A DNA stretch of 64,000 nt, taken from NCBI RefSeq assembly GCF_000010425.1, contig NC_008618.1, forward strand, positions 675,946-739,945, read 5' to 3'. Below the pieces are notes generated by a model that saw only the letters and a list, made by a program, of their open reading frames with translations, was not told the DNA's origin and searched no databases. The stretch comes from Bifidobacterium adolescentis ATCC 15703 (GTDB lineage: Bacteria; Actinomycetota; Actinomycetes; Actinomycetales; Bifidobacteriaceae). This document shows positions 36,535 to 46,874 of the stretch, one piece after another; position 1 is the first letter of the stretch; each line of letters starts with the position of its first letter. Position numbers and translations under genes: made by a program.

Positions 36535-37932
36535 ATGTCCGATACCACAATGGATCCCAAGGCAATCGCCCAAGCGGTCGCTGTCACAGTGTCCGACGAG
36601 GACGGTCAGGTCGGCGACTTCGTGGAAGCCATCGACCTGGGAGACAACGTCACCGATTTCCGCTTCGAATCCCGAGTACGCGGCTACGAAGGCTGGCAAT
36701 GGTCGGTCACGTTATACCATGATGTCGAACTGGACCATTGGACGGTCAACGAATCATCCCTGGTCCCGACCGACAAGGCCCTGCGTCCGCCAAAATGGAT
36801 TCCTTGGAAGGACCGTCTCGAGCCGGGCGATTTGGCGGTGACCGATTCAATCGGCACCGATCCCGATGACCCCCGCATGGAAGAGGGCTTCCGCAAGACG
36901 CAGGATGCCGAGACATCGGACGATACGGACGACAAACCGTCAGTCGCGGATGAAACCGTACAGGAACCGGCGATGGATGGAAACGCTTCGGATGAGTCTG
37001 AGAAGACGGACGTTTCGGAGGATTCCGAACAGCCTGTGACGTCCGAAGAGGATGTCGAAGAGGCGGTCGAGGAATTCGACCTGTCCCGCAGGCACGTGTT
37101 GACTCCGCTTGGCCGGTCGCAGACCGCGAAACGTTGGTACGAAGGCCCACATGGGCCAAAATCGCTATCCACCAAGACGGCCGACGGCAATCCTTGCTCC
37201 ACGTGCGGATTCTTCATTCCGCTGAAGGGTGAGTTGAACCTGCTGTTCGGCGTGTGCGCCAACAAGTGGAGCCCGGATGACGGCAGGGTCGTGTCCATCG
37301 ATCATGGCTGCGGAGAGCATTCCGAAATCGATCCACCGGAGCCGTCGCATCTGTGGGTGCAGTCGAAGCCGGCGTTCGACGACATGCATATCGATATCAT
37401 CGCCCAGGCGCCGCGTGACGAGCGGGGCTCCGTGGAGCTGATCGAACAGCTTTCGTCCGATGACGACCATAATCCGAATGAGGATGAGGAAGGTTCGGAC
37501 GCGGACATCGAAGCCAACACCATCGACGACGACGCCAGCCAAGAGGATGTGCTTGAGCATGTGGCTTCCGACGATGCGCCTGAAGTAGAGACCACCGTCA
37601 CCGTGGTCGACGAGAATAAGCCGGAAACGTCGGACGATACCGAATCGACTGATACGGCTGAGCCGACTGAATCGGACGAGCCAGTCGAACAGGCTGAACA
37701 GGTTGATTCCGCCGATTCCGTCAATTCCGCCGAGTCGTTCGAGCCGGTTGAACAGATGGATGAGACGGTAGTTGAGCCGACTGCTGAAACCACCGGGCAA
37801 ACGGAAAACAAATCGATGGAAGACGAATCGGCGGAAGCTGAGTCAACAGAAGCCGAATCGGCGGCGGCTGAAACAACGGAAAGCGAAATGACGGAAGCTG
37901 ATTCGTCGGCCCAAGCCGAATCCGACGAATAA
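36535..37932 (+). CDS. DUF3027 protein with acidic repeat tail
   Basis: A 465-residue protein of a family found in actinobacteria. The conserved N-part (GYEGWQWSVTLYHDVELDHWTVNESSLVP, about 44-72) and a cysteine region likely to bind metal (CSTCGFFIPLKGELN...GVCANKWSPDDGRVVSIDHGCGEHS, about 222-263) are clear. An acidic insert (about 120-180) and a C-terminal 150 residues of Glu/Ser/Thr/Ala-rich, repeat-like sequence look disordered. Function unknown. It follows the cold-shock gene closely and ends at a long hairpin. Confidence 0.85.
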   Translation: MSDTTMDPKAIAQAVAVTVSDEDGQVGDFVEAIDLGDNVTDFRFESRVRGYEGWQWSVTLYHDVELDHWTVNESSLVPTDKALRPPKWIPWKDRLEPGDLAVTDSIGTDPDDPRMEEGFRKTQDAETSDDTDDKPSVADETVQEPAMDGNASDESEKTDVSEDSEQPVTSEEDVEEAVEEFDLSRRHVLTPLGRSQTAKRWYEGPHGPKSLSTKTADGNPCSTCGFFIPLKGELNLLFGVCANKWSPDDGRVVSIDHGCGEHSEIDPPEPSHLWVQSKPAFDDMHIDIIAQAPRDERGSVELIEQLSSDDDHNPNEDEEGSDADIEANTIDDDASQEDVLEHVASDDAPEVETTVTVVDENKPETSDDTESTDTAEPTESDEPVEQAEQVDSADSVNSAESFEPVEQMDETVVEPTAETTGQTENKSMEDESAEAESTEAESAAAETTESEMTEADSSAQAESDE

Positions 37933-37942
37933 TCGTCATCGT

Positions 37943-37988
37943 ATATGAGAGGGCCACGTACCTGAATGTGTACGTGGCCCTCTCATAT
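37943..37988. terminator. Bidirectional terminator after the DUF3027 gene
   Basis: A perfect 19-base inverted repeat (37943-37961 and 37970-37988, arms beginning ATATGAGAGGGCCACG) with an 8-base loop, followed by CTTGTTTTC. It lies between convergent genes. Confidence 0.9.
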
Positions 37989-38009
37989 CTTGTTTTCTTT
38001 TTTATGCGG

Positions 38010-39017
38010 TCAGTGCACGACGGTGACGGTGCAGTCTGCGAAGTTGATGATTTGCTTGGAAACCGATCCAAGGAAATGCGCGTCCAGACCGGACAAGCCG
38101 CGCGAACCGACCACTAGATGACGTGCGTAGCGGGAAGCCGCGATAAGCCCCTTCGAGGCGGGAATATGGAAAGCGTGCGATTCGATTTGGAAATCGTCGG
38201 GAATGTTCGCTGATGAAACCTGAACCGAATCGAGCAATTCATCAAGCATGCGTTCCGCCTGCGCCTGGCCGACGGAGATGGGGGCGACGGCGTTCTCATA
38301 CCCTTTGACCACGCCCAAATCTTTCAGCTGCCAGCAGAACATGACCTGCAGGGGAGCGTGATGCAGGGCCGCGAAATCGATGGCGAAACGCAAAGCGTGT
38401 TTGGAGGTCTCCGAACCATCAACGCCTACAACCACCGGACGCTGGTTCCGAGGCAGGGGAGAACCCGGCATCGTGTAGGAGACCGTTTCCTCGGTCGGCG
38501 TAAGCGCATTGGCGATGGCGTCCTGCACGGATGCCTCTTCATCATCGAGGATACGCACCACGGTGACGGGCACCTTCGCCTCCTCTGCAAGAGAAGCGGA
38601 AAGCGATCCCAGAAACCATCGTGCCACGCGTCCAAGCGAACGACGTCCGACGACGATCTGTTGGGCGTCCTTGCCGATTTCCAGAAGCGCTGCCGTTCCG
38701 GTGGCTTTGACGGAGGTGAGTTTGACGCGGTTCTCGTCAATCGTCATGCCTTGCGAGGCCTGGGCCACCCATTCGCGCAGCCGACGGGCGATATCATGAC
38801 GCATCTGCGCCCATTGCTCCTCATCTTCCGGCTGGGATCCCATATCCCATGAATGGGTCCATGCGTAGACCGCATTCACCTGCTGTCCGGTCAGCGATGC
38901 TTCGCCAAGAGCCCAACGCAGGGCTGCGAAGGATTCATCGGACCCGTCGACGCCGACGACGATGTCGCCTCGGCGGGAATCCATCACATCATTTGATTGC
39001 AGGATGGTGTCGCTCAT
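38010..39017 (-). CDS. Tandem universal stress protein
   Basis: A 335-residue cytosolic protein with two UspA domains. Each starts with the strand-loop GDIVVGVDGSDESFAALRWAL (about 17-37) and RPVVVGVDGSETSKHALRFAI (about 195-215). Each has an ATP-binding G-x2-G-x9-G-S/T type end: VVGRRSLGRVARWFLGSLS and VVGSRGLSGLDAHFLGSVS. ATG 39017 has a full AGGAGGT at 7-8 bases; the frame opens at 39074. Such proteins bind ATP and accumulate under stress. It is divergent from clpC. Confidence 0.94.
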   Translation of the reverse strand: MSDTILQSNDVMDSRRGDIVVGVDGSDESFAALRWALGEASLTGQQVNAVYAWTHSWDMGSQPEDEEQWAQMRHDIARRLREWVAQASQGMTIDENRVKLTSVKATGTAALLEIGKDAQQIVVGRRSLGRVARWFLGSLSASLAEEAKVPVTVVRILDDEEASVQDAIANALTPTEETVSYTMPGSPLPRNQRPVVVGVDGSETSKHALRFAIDFAALHHAPLQVMFCWQLKDLGVVKGYENAVAPISVGQAQAERMLDELLDSVQVSSANIPDDFQIESHAFHIPASKGLIAASRYARHLVVGSRGLSGLDAHFLGSVSKQIINFADCTVTVVH

Positions 39018-39156
39018 TTGGTGACCTCCTTGGTCGTTGCCATAAGTCAAGCATATCCGTTTCTTTGCGTCCATAGCGCAATTTACGCGCCGGCGGAATA
39101 AACGTCACCGCGAATCGGTAGAGTGTTGAAGGACTAACAAGAGTGGAAGGACAAGC

Positions 39157-41751
39157 ATGTTCGAACGGTTTACCGACCGTGCGCGACGCGTGATTGTGTT
39201 GGCGCAGGAAGAAGCTCGGACCCTCCAGCACAACTACATCGGCACCGAGCATCTGCTGCTGGGCCTGATTCGTGAGGGTGAAGGCGTTGCCGCCAAGGCA
39301 TTGGCCTCGAAGGGCGTGACCTTGGACGACACCCGCAAGCAGGTCGAAGAGATGATCGGCAAGGGAAATGCGTCGCCGAACGGCCACATTCCCTTCACCC
39401 CGCATGCCAGGCAGGTGTTGGAGCTGTCGCTACGTGAGGCGTTGCAGCTGGGGCACAGCTATATCGGCACCGAGCATATCCTGCTCGGTCTGATTCATGA
39501 GGGCGAAGGCGTCGGCACACAGGTGCTGATCAAGATGGATGTCAACCTTGGCGAACTGCGTAGCGCCACCATCGATCTGATCCGAGGCAATTCCAGCGAC
39601 GGCAAGAACGATAGCAAGGGCGAACTCGCCAATGCCGGTGGCGTGCAGGACCGTCGCAATCAGACCGGTTCCGCGATTCTCGACCAGTTCGGCCGCAACC
39701 TTACGGCTGAGGCTGCCGCTGGGAAGCTCGATCCGGTAATCGGACGATCCAACGAGATCGAGCGTGTGATGGTGGTGTTGAGCCGCCGCACCAAGAACAA
39801 CCCGGTGCTGATCGGCGAGCCTGGCGTAGGCAAGACCGCGGTGGTCGAAGGACTCGCGCAGAAGATCAACGCCGGTGATGTGCCGGAAACGCTGAAAGGC
39901 AAGCAGGTCTACTCCTTGGACCTCGGTTCCATGGTTGCTGGTTCCCGCTACCGTGGCGATTTCGAGGAACGCCTGAAGAAGGTTTTGAAGGAGATCAAAA
40001 CCCGCGGCGACATCGTGCTGTTCATCGATGAGATTCACACCATCGTGGGCGCAGGCTCCGCGGATGGCGCCTTGGGCGCTTCCGATATGTTGAAGCCGAT
40101 GCTGGCCCGTGGCGAACTGCAGACCATCGGCGCGACCACCACCGACGAGTACCGCAAGTACATCGAGAAGGATGCCGCGCTGGAACGTCGTTTCCAGCCG
40201 ATCCAGGTGCACGAGCCGACCATCGCCGAGACCATTGAGATTCTGAAGGGCTTGCGTGAGCGTTACGAGAACCACCATCATGTGACGATCACCGATGGCG
40301 CGCTGCAGGCCGCGGCGGAACTTTCCAGCCGCTACATTCAGGACCGCCACCTGCCCGACAAGGCCATCGATCTGATCGATGAGGCCGGCGCCCGACTGCG
40401 TATCCGCAGGCTCACCGCTCCGCCGGAGCTCAAGGAATTGGACGCCAAGGCTGCCAAGCTGGCCGAGGAGAAGGACCAGGCCATCAAGGACCAGGACTTT
40501 GAGAAGGCCGCCGAGCTGCGTGACAAGCAGGAGAAGATCGAGTCCGAGCGCAAGGAGAAGGAATCCGCTTGGCGTGAGGGCGAGTCCGATGTGAAGATGG
40601 TGGTGGATGAGGACGTCATCGCTGAGGTGATTTCCCAGACCACCGGCATTCCGGTGTTCAAGCTCACCCAGGCCGAGTCCAAGAAGCTCATGGGCATGGA
40701 GAGTGAACTGCACAAGCGCATCATCGGTCAGGATGAGGCTGTGTCCGCATTGAGCCGTTCCATCCGTCGCGCACGCGTCGGATTGAAGGATCCGAAGCGT
40801 CCGGCTGGCTCGTTCATCTTCGCTGGCCCGACCGGCGTTGGTAAGACCGAGCTGGCCAAGGCTCTCGCCGAATTCCTGTTCGACGATGAGGATGCGCTGA
40901 TCCGCGTGGACATGTCGGAATTCTCCGAAAAGTACGCCGCGTCGCGCCTGTTCGGTGCGCCTCCGGGATACGTCGGCTACGAAGAAGGCGGCGAACTTAC
41001 CGAAAAGGTGCGTCGCAAGCCGTTCTCCGTGGTGTTGTTCGACGAAATCGAAAAAGCCCATCCGGACATTTTCAACACGCTGTTGCAGGTGCTGGACGAT
41101 GGCCATCTGACCGATGGCCAGGGACGCAAGGTGGACTTCAAGAACACCATCATCATCCTGACCACCAACCTCGGCACTCGTGACATCGCCAAGGCCGCCA
41201 ACACCGGTTTCAACCTGGGCACGAACACCGAATCGAGCTACCAGCGCATGAAGGAACAGGTCTCCGCCGAACTCAAGCAGCAGTTCCGTCCGGAGTTCCT
41301 GAACCGTCTGGATGACATCATCGTGTTCAAGCAGCTCACCGAACCGCAGGTGCGTCAGATCGTCGACTTGGATGTCAAGCAGCTCAACGACCGTCTGTTC
41401 GACCGTCACATGTCGCTCGAACTGACCGACGCGGCCAAGGATCTGCTCGCACAGAAGGGCTTCGACCCGCTGCTGGGCGCCCGTCCGCTGCGTCGCGTGA
41501 TTCAGCGCGACATCGAGGACGCCATTTCGGAGAAGATCCTGATGGGCGACCTCGAAGATGGCCAGCGCGTGAGGGTGGACGCCGAAGGCGAAGGCATTCT
41601 GGGTGAGTTCACGTTCACCGGCGAGGCCTTCGAAGAGCCGAACCAGAAGGATAATCCGGCGGAGGCGACCGAAACGGCCACTGAAACCGATGCCGCCACT
41701 GAACCGACGGCATCGACGGAACCGGCTGATTCCGCGCAGTCACAGAACTGA
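39157..41751 (+). CDS. clpC: Clp protease ATPase subunit ClpC
   Basis: AAA+ unfoldase that feeds substrates to ClpP. The 864-residue protein has a double Clp-N domain (1-145), NBD1 with GEPGVGKTA (about 216-224) and [10 protein letters not shown], a middle domain with a UVR-type helix pair ([21 protein letters not shown], about 443-463), and NBD2 with GPTGVGKTE (about 558-566). The last 40 residues are an acidic Glu/Thr/Ala tail. GGAAGGA precedes the ATG. ClpP1 and ClpP2 are encoded at 59.7-61 kb in this window. Confidence 0.97.
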   Translation: MFERFTDRARRVIVLAQEEARTLQHNYIGTEHLLLGLIREGEGVAAKALASKGVTLDDTRKQVEEMIGKGNASPNGHIPFTPHARQVLELSLREALQLGHSYIGTEHILLGLIHEGEGVGTQVLIKMDVNLGELRSATIDLIRGNSSDGKNDSKGELANAGGVQDRRNQTGSAILDQFGRNLTAEAAAGKLDPVIGRSNEIERVMVVLSRRTKNNPVLIGEPGVGKTAVVEGLAQKINAGDVPETLKGKQVYSLDLGSMVAGSRYRGDFEERLKKVLKEIKTRGDIVLFIDEIHTIVGAGSADGALGASDMLKPMLARGELQTIGATTTDEYRKYIEKDAALERRFQPIQVHEPTIAETIEILKGLRERYENHHHVTITDGALQAAAELSSRYIQDRHLPDKAIDLIDEAGARLRIRRLTAPPELKELDAKAAKLAEEKDQAIKDQDFEKAAELRDKQEKIESERKEKESAWREGESDVKMVVDEDVIAEVISQTTGIPVFKLTQAESKKLMGMESELHKRIIGQDEAVSALSRSIRRARVGLKDPKRPAGSFIFAGPTGVGKTELAKALAEFLFDDEDALIRVDMSEFSEKYAASRLFGAPPGYVGYEEGGELTEKVRRKPFSVVLFDEIEKAHPDIFNTLLQVLDDGHLTDGQGRKVDFKNTIIILTTNLGTRDIAKAANTGFNLGTNTESSYQRMKEQVSAELKQQFRPEFLNRLDDIIVFKQLTEPQVRQIVDLDVKQLNDRLFDRHMSLELTDAAKDLLAQKGFDPLLGARPLRRVIQRDIEDAISEKILMGDLEDGQRVRVDAEGEGILGEFTFTGEAFEEPNQKDNPAEATETATETDAATEPTASTEPADSAQSQN

Positions 41752-41758
41752 TTTCCAA

Positions 41759-41786
41759 CGTTGCCGGGGTAAGAACCCCGGCAACG
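41759..41786 (+). terminator. Hairpin 1 after clpC
   Basis: Perfect 12-base stem CGTTGCCGGGGT (41759-41770) with 41775-41786 and a 4-base loop, 7 bases after the clpC stop. It has no U-run itself but is followed by a second, U-tailed hairpin. Confidence 0.7.
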
Positions 41787-41793
41787 CGTATGC

Positions 41794-41847
41794 AAAAAGA
41801 CCGGTGGGTTTCATGATGGAATGTCATGAAACCCACCGGTCTTTTTT
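41794..41847. terminator. Bidirectional terminator between clpC and the DUF349 gene
   Basis: A perfect 23-base inverted repeat (41794-41816 and 41824-41846) with a 7-base loop. The arms begin AAAAAGACC and end GGTCTTTTT, so U-runs follow on both strands. Confidence 0.95.
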
Positions 41848-41883
41848 ACATATGCCTATTCGTCCAGCTATTCGTTCAGCTGG

Positions 41884-41925
41884 ACGGTTGTGGTTCCGCC
41901 CGCTTCCAAGCGGAACCACAACCGT
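41884..41925. terminator. Third hairpin, at the DUF349 3' end
   Basis: A perfect 16-base inverted repeat (ACGGTTGTGGTTCCGC at 41884-41899 with 41910-41925) and a 10-base loop, 20 bases after the minus-strand stop at 41946. No U-tract is attached; it may protect the mRNA end or terminate together with the 23-base hairpin. Confidence 0.6.
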
Positions 41926-41945
41926 ATCGCTCTATGGGAGCGTCA

Positions 41946-43373
41946 TTACTTGATGGCGTTCAGCCACTGTTCCTTGGTGGCCTTCTCCGCCTCAAGCTTG
42001 GCCTTCTTCTTCGGATCGGACTCAGCGGCGATCTGGGCGTTAAGTTCGGCGAGCTGTGCGTTGAGCTGCTCCTCGAAGGAGGACTTACGGGCGTCGGCTT
42101 CCGGATCAGACTGCTTCCAGGCGGCATCCTCAACAGCCTTGATCTGCTTGTCGACAGCATCAAGACGGCTTTCGATGCGGTGCATGTCATCGCGCGGAAC
42201 GTAGCCGATCTGGTCCCATTCCTCCTGAATGGCGGCCAATGCCTGGCGAGCCTGCTTGGCGGCCTTCTCATCCTTGACCGGCACCAAAGCCTCAGCCTTG
42301 GTCAGCAGTTCTTCCTTCTTGGCGAGATTTTCCTTTTCGGACGAGCTAATCTGCTCGCGATCGGTCTGACGGGCGTTGAAGAACGTGTCCGCCGCAGCAC
42401 GGAAACGTGCCCACAGCGCGTCATCATCACGACGGCCCGCACGACCGGCCTTCTTCCAACGATCCATCAGCTCGTTGAACTTGCGGGAGGTTTCCACCCA
42501 AGCGGTGGAATCCTTGATCTCCTCGGCTTCGGCGATGATGGCCTCCTTCGCGGCCTTGGCGTTGCTGCGCTCCTCATCGCGGCCCTGGGCCCACTTGCGG
42601 CGGGCGCTGTTGAACGTAGTGCGGGCGGAGGAGAAACGGGACCACAGGGCGTCGGCGTCGGCCTTGTCGAGACGGACGCTATTGTGCTGGTGATCCTGCC
42701 ACTGCTGGAACAGCGAACGGAACTTGTCCGCGGTGGAACGCCAGTTGGTGTTGTCGCCCAGGGAATTGGCCAGAGCCTCGGCCTTCTCCACAATCGCGGT
42801 ACGTTCGGCCAGCGCCTTGGCGACGGCGGCCTTGTGAGCCTCGCTCAGCTCGGCCTTCTTGGCCGCTCCGGCCTCCTTCAGTGCTTCGAACTGGGACTTG
42901 AGCGCCTCAATATCTCCGACGACGGCCGGCTGCTCGATTTCGGCGGAAAGCGTCTTGATGGACTCGTCGATCTCACGGTTCTTCACATTGCTGGACTTGA
43001 GCCTGTTGGCGAACAGGTCGAGCTTTGCCTTCAGATCGAGATAGCGACGGGCATACAGTGCCAGGGCCTCTTCCTTGGAAGCGTCCGGAAACTGTCCGAC
43101 CTCGCGTTCTCCCTCGCCTTCCTTCACGAACACGGTGCCGTCATCGGCGACACGGCCGAACGCTTCGGTGGCCTTGATATCGGCTTCGGAGAATCCGGTG
43201 GAGGTTGCAGGACGCTGCGGAGCCTTCTTGGCGAAGGCCGCGGGGCTCGGCGCATGCGGCTTCATGGCCGCTGGGCTCGGGACGGCCGGTTTGCTGGCCT
43301 GGGTTGCGGGCGTCGCTGCCTGCTCGTTGGTTTCAGTGGTGTTCTCGGACGCGGTGACATTCTCGTCGGCCAT
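41946..43373 (-). CDS. DUF349 repeat protein
   Basis: A 475-residue soluble protein. After an Ala/Pro/Thr-rich N-terminus (1-60), at least four helical DUF349 repeats of about 70-75 residues carry W...W/F patterns, for example TNWRSTADKFRSLFQQWQD, ALWSRFSSARTTFNSARRKWAQ, TAWVETSRKFNELMDRWKKAG and ALWARFRAAADTFFNARQTDRE. The rest is coiled coil. The cellular role is unknown. GTAAGGAG precedes the ATG. It is divergent from hisS. Confidence 0.9.
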   Translation of the reverse strand: MADENVTASENTTETNEQAATPATQASKPAVPSPAAMKPHAPSPAAFAKKAPQRPATSTGFSEADIKATEAFGRVADDGTVFVKEGEGEREVGQFPDASKEEALALYARRYLDLKAKLDLFANRLKSSNVKNREIDESIKTLSAEIEQPAVVGDIEALKSQFEALKEAGAAKKAELSEAHKAAVAKALAERTAIVEKAEALANSLGDNTNWRSTADKFRSLFQQWQDHQHNSVRLDKADADALWSRFSSARTTFNSARRKWAQGRDEERSNAKAAKEAIIAEAEEIKDSTAWVETSRKFNELMDRWKKAGRAGRRDDDALWARFRAAADTFFNARQTDREQISSSEKENLAKKEELLTKAEALVPVKDEKAAKQARQALAAIQEEWDQIGYVPRDDMHRIESRLDAVDKQIKAVEDAAWKQSDPEADARKSSFEEQLNAQLAELNAQIAAESDPKKKAKLEAEKATKEQWLNAIK

Positions 43374-43473
43374 GGCCAGCTCCTTACGTAAGCTTCATGT
43401 AGTGCAGAGGTGACGGTCCGTGACGTGCGCTTCCACACCTTGAAAAACGCGCGGCATTTTCCGTAACCTCATT

Positions 43474-43479
43474 TATTAT
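43474..43479 (+). promoter_or_regulatory. -10 element of a probably leaderless hisS transcript
   Basis: TATTAT lies 8 bases before the GTG start of hisS with no Shine-Dalgarno between, which would put the start of transcription at or next to the start codon. Confidence 0.5.
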
Positions 43480-43487
43480 AGAGAACC

Positions 43488-44879
43488 GTGGCTAAAGGTG
43501 CATCTATTTCAGGATTTCCAGAGTGGCTCCCCTCTGAACGTGTTGTGGAGCAGCGTGTCATCGACACGCTCCGTAATGTATTCGAGCTCAATGGCTTCAT
43601 AGGCATTGAAACCCGTGCTGTTGAGCAGGGTTCCAGCCTGCTCAAGAAAGGCGAGACCAGCAAGGAGATTTACCTGCTGAGCCGTCTTCAGGAAGTCGGA
43701 CACGAGTCCGACACTCCGATTGAGGATCGTCTTGGTCTGCACTTCGATCTGACCGTTCCGCTGAGCCGTTATGTCGTCGAACATTCCGGCGATCTGGCGT
43801 TCCCGTTCAAACGTTGGCAGATTCAGAAGGTCTGGCGTGGCGAACGCCCGCAGGAAGGACGTTTCCGCGAGTTCGTGCAGGCCGACATCGACGTGATCGG
43901 CAATGGCGATCTGCCCGACCATTACGAGGTCGAATTGCCGTTGGTCATGGTGTCCGCATTGGAACGTCTGCGCGAGTTCGGTCTGCCGAAGGCCACCGTG
44001 CATGCGAACAACCGCAAACTTTCCGAAGGCTTCTACCGTGGTTTGGGCCTTACGGATATCGAAGGCGTGCTGCGTGAGATCGACAAGCTCGACAAGATCG
44101 GCGCCGATGAGGTGGCCAAGCTGCTCGTCGAAGGCTGCGGCGCCGACGAAGCCCAGGCCCGTGCCTGCCTCGAACTGGCCGAGCTGACCGCCGCCGACGG
44201 CAAGGAACTGTCCGACAAGTTCGACGCATTGTGCGCCAAGCATGACATCGCGTCTGATTCCGACGCCTACGTGTTGGCACGCCAGGGACTCGACACGCTG
44301 GCGATGATCGTCGACGAGGCCGCGCGCATCCGTCCGGGCTCCGTGATCGCCGATCTGAAAATCGCCCGTGGTCTTGATTACTACACCGGTTCCGTGTATG
44401 AGACGTTCCTCGACGGCGCCGCCGCTTTGGGCTCCATCTGCTCCGGCGGCCGTTACGACAACCTCGCATCGCAGGGCAACAAGAAGTACCCGGGCGTGGG
44501 CCTGTCCATCGGCCTGTCCCGCCTGGTCTCCTACATGCTGCACACCGCGGGCGCGCACGCCAACCGTGTGTCTCCGGCATCCGTGCTCGTGGCGGTATGG
44601 AATGAAGCCGACCGCTCCGCGTCCAACCTGATCGCCAACCAGCTGCGCTCCCGTGGCATCGCGGCGGACGTGGCGCCGACCGCGGCCAAGCTCGGCAAGC
44701 AGATCAAATATGCAGACAAGCTCGGCATCCCGTACGTCTGGTTCCCGGCCGACGCTTCCGAAGAGGGCGCCCAGGACGAAGTCAAGAACATCATCACAGG
44801 AGACCAGCGGCCGGCTGACGCACAGTCGTGGGAGCCGGATACTGTGTATGCCCAGCAAACCGTTACCGTTGAAGCCTGA
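43488..44879 (+). CDS. hisS: Histidyl-tRNA synthetase
   Basis: Class II synthetase charging tRNA-His. The 463-residue protein shows motif 2 [29 protein letters not shown], the HisA box [12 protein letters not shown] and motif 3 [11 protein letters not shown], then the anticodon-binding domain with Rossmann-like SVLVAVWNE. It starts at a GTG ([13 protein letters not shown]). No Shine-Dalgarno is present, but TATTAT lies 8 bases upstream, suggesting a leaderless mRNA. It is 47 bases before aspS, a conserved hisS-aspS pairing. Confidence 0.96.
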   Translation: MAKGASISGFPEWLPSERVVEQRVIDTLRNVFELNGFIGIETRAVEQGSSLLKKGETSKEIYLLSRLQEVGHESDTPIEDRLGLHFDLTVPLSRYVVEHSGDLAFPFKRWQIQKVWRGERPQEGRFREFVQADIDVIGNGDLPDHYEVELPLVMVSALERLREFGLPKATVHANNRKLSEGFYRGLGLTDIEGVLREIDKLDKIGADEVAKLLVEGCGADEAQARACLELAELTAADGKELSDKFDALCAKHDIASDSDAYVLARQGLDTLAMIVDEAARIRPGSVIADLKIARGLDYYTGSVYETFLDGAAALGSICSGGRYDNLASQGNKKYPGVGLSIGLSRLVSYMLHTAGAHANRVSPASVLVAVWNEADRSASNLIANQLRSRGIAADVAPTAAKLGKQIKYADKLGIPYVWFPADASEEGAQDEVKNIITGDQRPADAQSWEPDTVYAQQTVTVEA

Positions 44880-44926
44880 AATCGCAAGACTTCGCAACAT
44901 ACAAGAGGATAAGGAATAGGGGAAGC

Positions 44927-46726
44927 ATGAGCCAGACGGCTTACAGAACACATCATGCAACCGAAGTGACCGAACAGCTCGTCGGTCAGAAGGTGACGCT
45001 CGCCGGTTGGGTCGATCGTCGCCGCGACCACGGTGGCGTGGCCTTCATCGATCTTCGCGACAACACCGGTCTGGTGCAGGTCGTCATCTATGACGAGGAG
45101 ATGGCCCGTCCGCTGCGCTCCGAATTCGTGATCCAGGTCGTCGGCGAGGTTCGTCTGCGTCCGGACGGCAACGAGAACGAGCATCTGGCCACCGGCAAGA
45201 TCGAAGTCGTGGCCGAAAGCATCGAAGTGCTGGCCAAGTCCGATGCTCTGCCGTTCCAGGTCTCCACCGCTCTTGAGAACGAGTCCGAGAACAAGCTGCC
45301 GGGCGAGGACGTGCGTTTGAAGTACCGTTACCTCGACCTGCGTCGTCCGTCCATGCAGCGCAATCTGAAGCTACGCGCCCAGATGTCGAAGGCCGCCCGC
45401 CATGCGCTGGAGGAAATGGGCTTCGAGGAGATCGAAACCCCGACCATGATCAAGTCCACGCCGGAAGGCGCCCGTGACTTCGTCGTGCCGGCCCGTCTGG
45501 TGCCGGGTTCCTGGTACGCTCTGCCGCAGTCCCCGCAGCTGCTCAAGCAGCTGCTCATGGTCTCCGGCGTCGAGCGTTACTACCAGCTGGCCCGCTGCTA
45601 TCGTGACGAGGACTTCCGCGCCGACCGCCAGCCGGAATTCACCCAGCTCGACATGGAGATGGCCTTCGTGGACCAGGAGGACGTGATGGCCATGGCCGAA
45701 AAGGTCATCGCCGCCATCTGGAAGTCCGCCGGCTACGACATCAAGCTGCCGATCCAGCGCATCACCTGGCAGGACGCCATGGACAAGTACGGTTCCGACA
45801 AGCCGGATCTGCGTTTCGGCAATCCGCTGATCGAACTGACCGATTACTTCAAGAACACGCCGTTCCGCGTGTTCCAGGCCCCATACGTCGGCGCGGTGCT
45901 CTTCAAGGGTGGCGCGGCCACGCCTCGCCGTCAGTTCGACGCATGGCAGGATTGGGCCAAGCAGCGTGGCGCCAAGGGCCTCGCCTATGTGGTGTTCGCC
46001 GAGAACGGCGAACTCAAGGGCCCCGTCGCCAAGAACCTGTCCGAAGAGGAACGCAACGGTCTGAAGGAAGCCGTCGGCGCCGAAGACGGCGACGCCGTGT
46101 TCTTCGCAGCCGGTCGCCGCACCTCCTCCCAGGAACTGCTGGGCGCCGTGCGTGTCGAGCTTGCCCGCCGCGCGGGCCTGCTCAAGCCCGACGATTTCGC
46201 CTTCACTTGGGTTGTGGACTTCCCGCTGTTCAAGCCGACCGATGACCCGGACGACGACGATGTGGCAGTCGGCCACTCCAAGTGGACCTCCATGCATCAC
46301 CCGTTCACCATGCCGTCCAAGGATTGGATCGACAAGTTCGACAAGGATCCGGAACACGCCATGTCCGATTCCTACGACATCGTATGCAACGGCAACGAAA
46401 TGGGCGGCGGCTCCGTGCGTATCCACCGCGACGACATTCAGGACCGTGTGCTTGACGTGCTTGGCATCACGCCGGAAGAGGCCGCAGACAAGTTCGGCTT
46501 CCTGCTTGAGGCATTCAAGTACGGCGCTCCGCCTCACGCCGGCATCGCTCTCGGCTGGGATCGTACCGCCGCAATTCTGGCTGGCGCCGACTCCATCCGC
46601 GACGTCATCGCCTTCCCGAAGGCTGGCGGCGGCCGCGATCCGCTGACCGGCGCTCCGGCTCCGATCTCCGCTGAGCAGCGCGCCGAGACCGGTGTCGATT
46701 ACGATCCGGATGAGGACGAGGACTGA
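44927..46726 (+). CDS. aspS: Aspartyl-tRNA synthetase
   Basis: Class II synthetase, 599 residues. The N-terminal OB-fold anticodon domain contains [21 protein letters not shown]. Motif 2 includes [24 protein letters not shown], the bacterial GAD insertion follows, and motif 3 is [21 protein letters not shown] precedes the ATG. No gatCAB genes are in the window, so whether it discriminates tRNA-Asp from tRNA-Asn cannot be judged. A U-tailed terminator follows. Confidence 0.97.
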   Translation: MSQTAYRTHHATEVTEQLVGQKVTLAGWVDRRRDHGGVAFIDLRDNTGLVQVVIYDEEMARPLRSEFVIQVVGEVRLRPDGNENEHLATGKIEVVAESIEVLAKSDALPFQVSTALENESENKLPGEDVRLKYRYLDLRRPSMQRNLKLRAQMSKAARHALEEMGFEEIETPTMIKSTPEGARDFVVPARLVPGSWYALPQSPQLLKQLLMVSGVERYYQLARCYRDEDFRADRQPEFTQLDMEMAFVDQEDVMAMAEKVIAAIWKSAGYDIKLPIQRITWQDAMDKYGSDKPDLRFGNPLIELTDYFKNTPFRVFQAPYVGAVLFKGGAATPRRQFDAWQDWAKQRGAKGLAYVVFAENGELKGPVAKNLSEEERNGLKEAVGAEDGDAVFFAAGRRTSSQELLGAVRVELARRAGLLKPDDFAFTWVVDFPLFKPTDDPDDDDVAVGHSKWTSMHHPFTMPSKDWIDKFDKDPEHAMSDSYDIVCNGNEMGGGSVRIHRDDIQDRVLDVLGITPEEAADKFGFLLEAFKYGAPPHAGIALGWDRTAAILAGADSIRDVIAFPKAGGGRDPLTGAPAPISAEQRAETGVDYDPDEDED

Positions 46727-46750
46727 TACGGTTTCGCCCATAGATGAATG

Positions 46751-46788
46751 AAAAATGTCCGAACATCAATGATGCTCGGACATTTTTT
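46751..46788 (+). terminator. Terminator after aspS
   Basis: AAAAATGTCCGA (46751-46762) and TCGGACATTTTT form a 12-base stem, extended inward by CATCA/TGATG around one mismatch, and end in a run of T. Confidence 0.93.
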
Positions 46789-46798
46789 ATTATTCGCG

Positions 46799-46828
46799 TT
46801 GTCTATTTTCCGTCGCTGTCATTACAGT
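46799..46828 (+). promoter_or_regulatory. Promoter of the fused amino-acid transporter
   Basis: TTGTCT (46799-46804), an 18-base spacer and TACAGT (46823-46828) form a plausible promoter about 47 bases before the ATG at 46875. Confidence 0.6.
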
Positions 46829-46874
46829 GGAGCGTGTTTGATTATCCGGCAACCAGAAAGGGTTGAAGCGCGGT

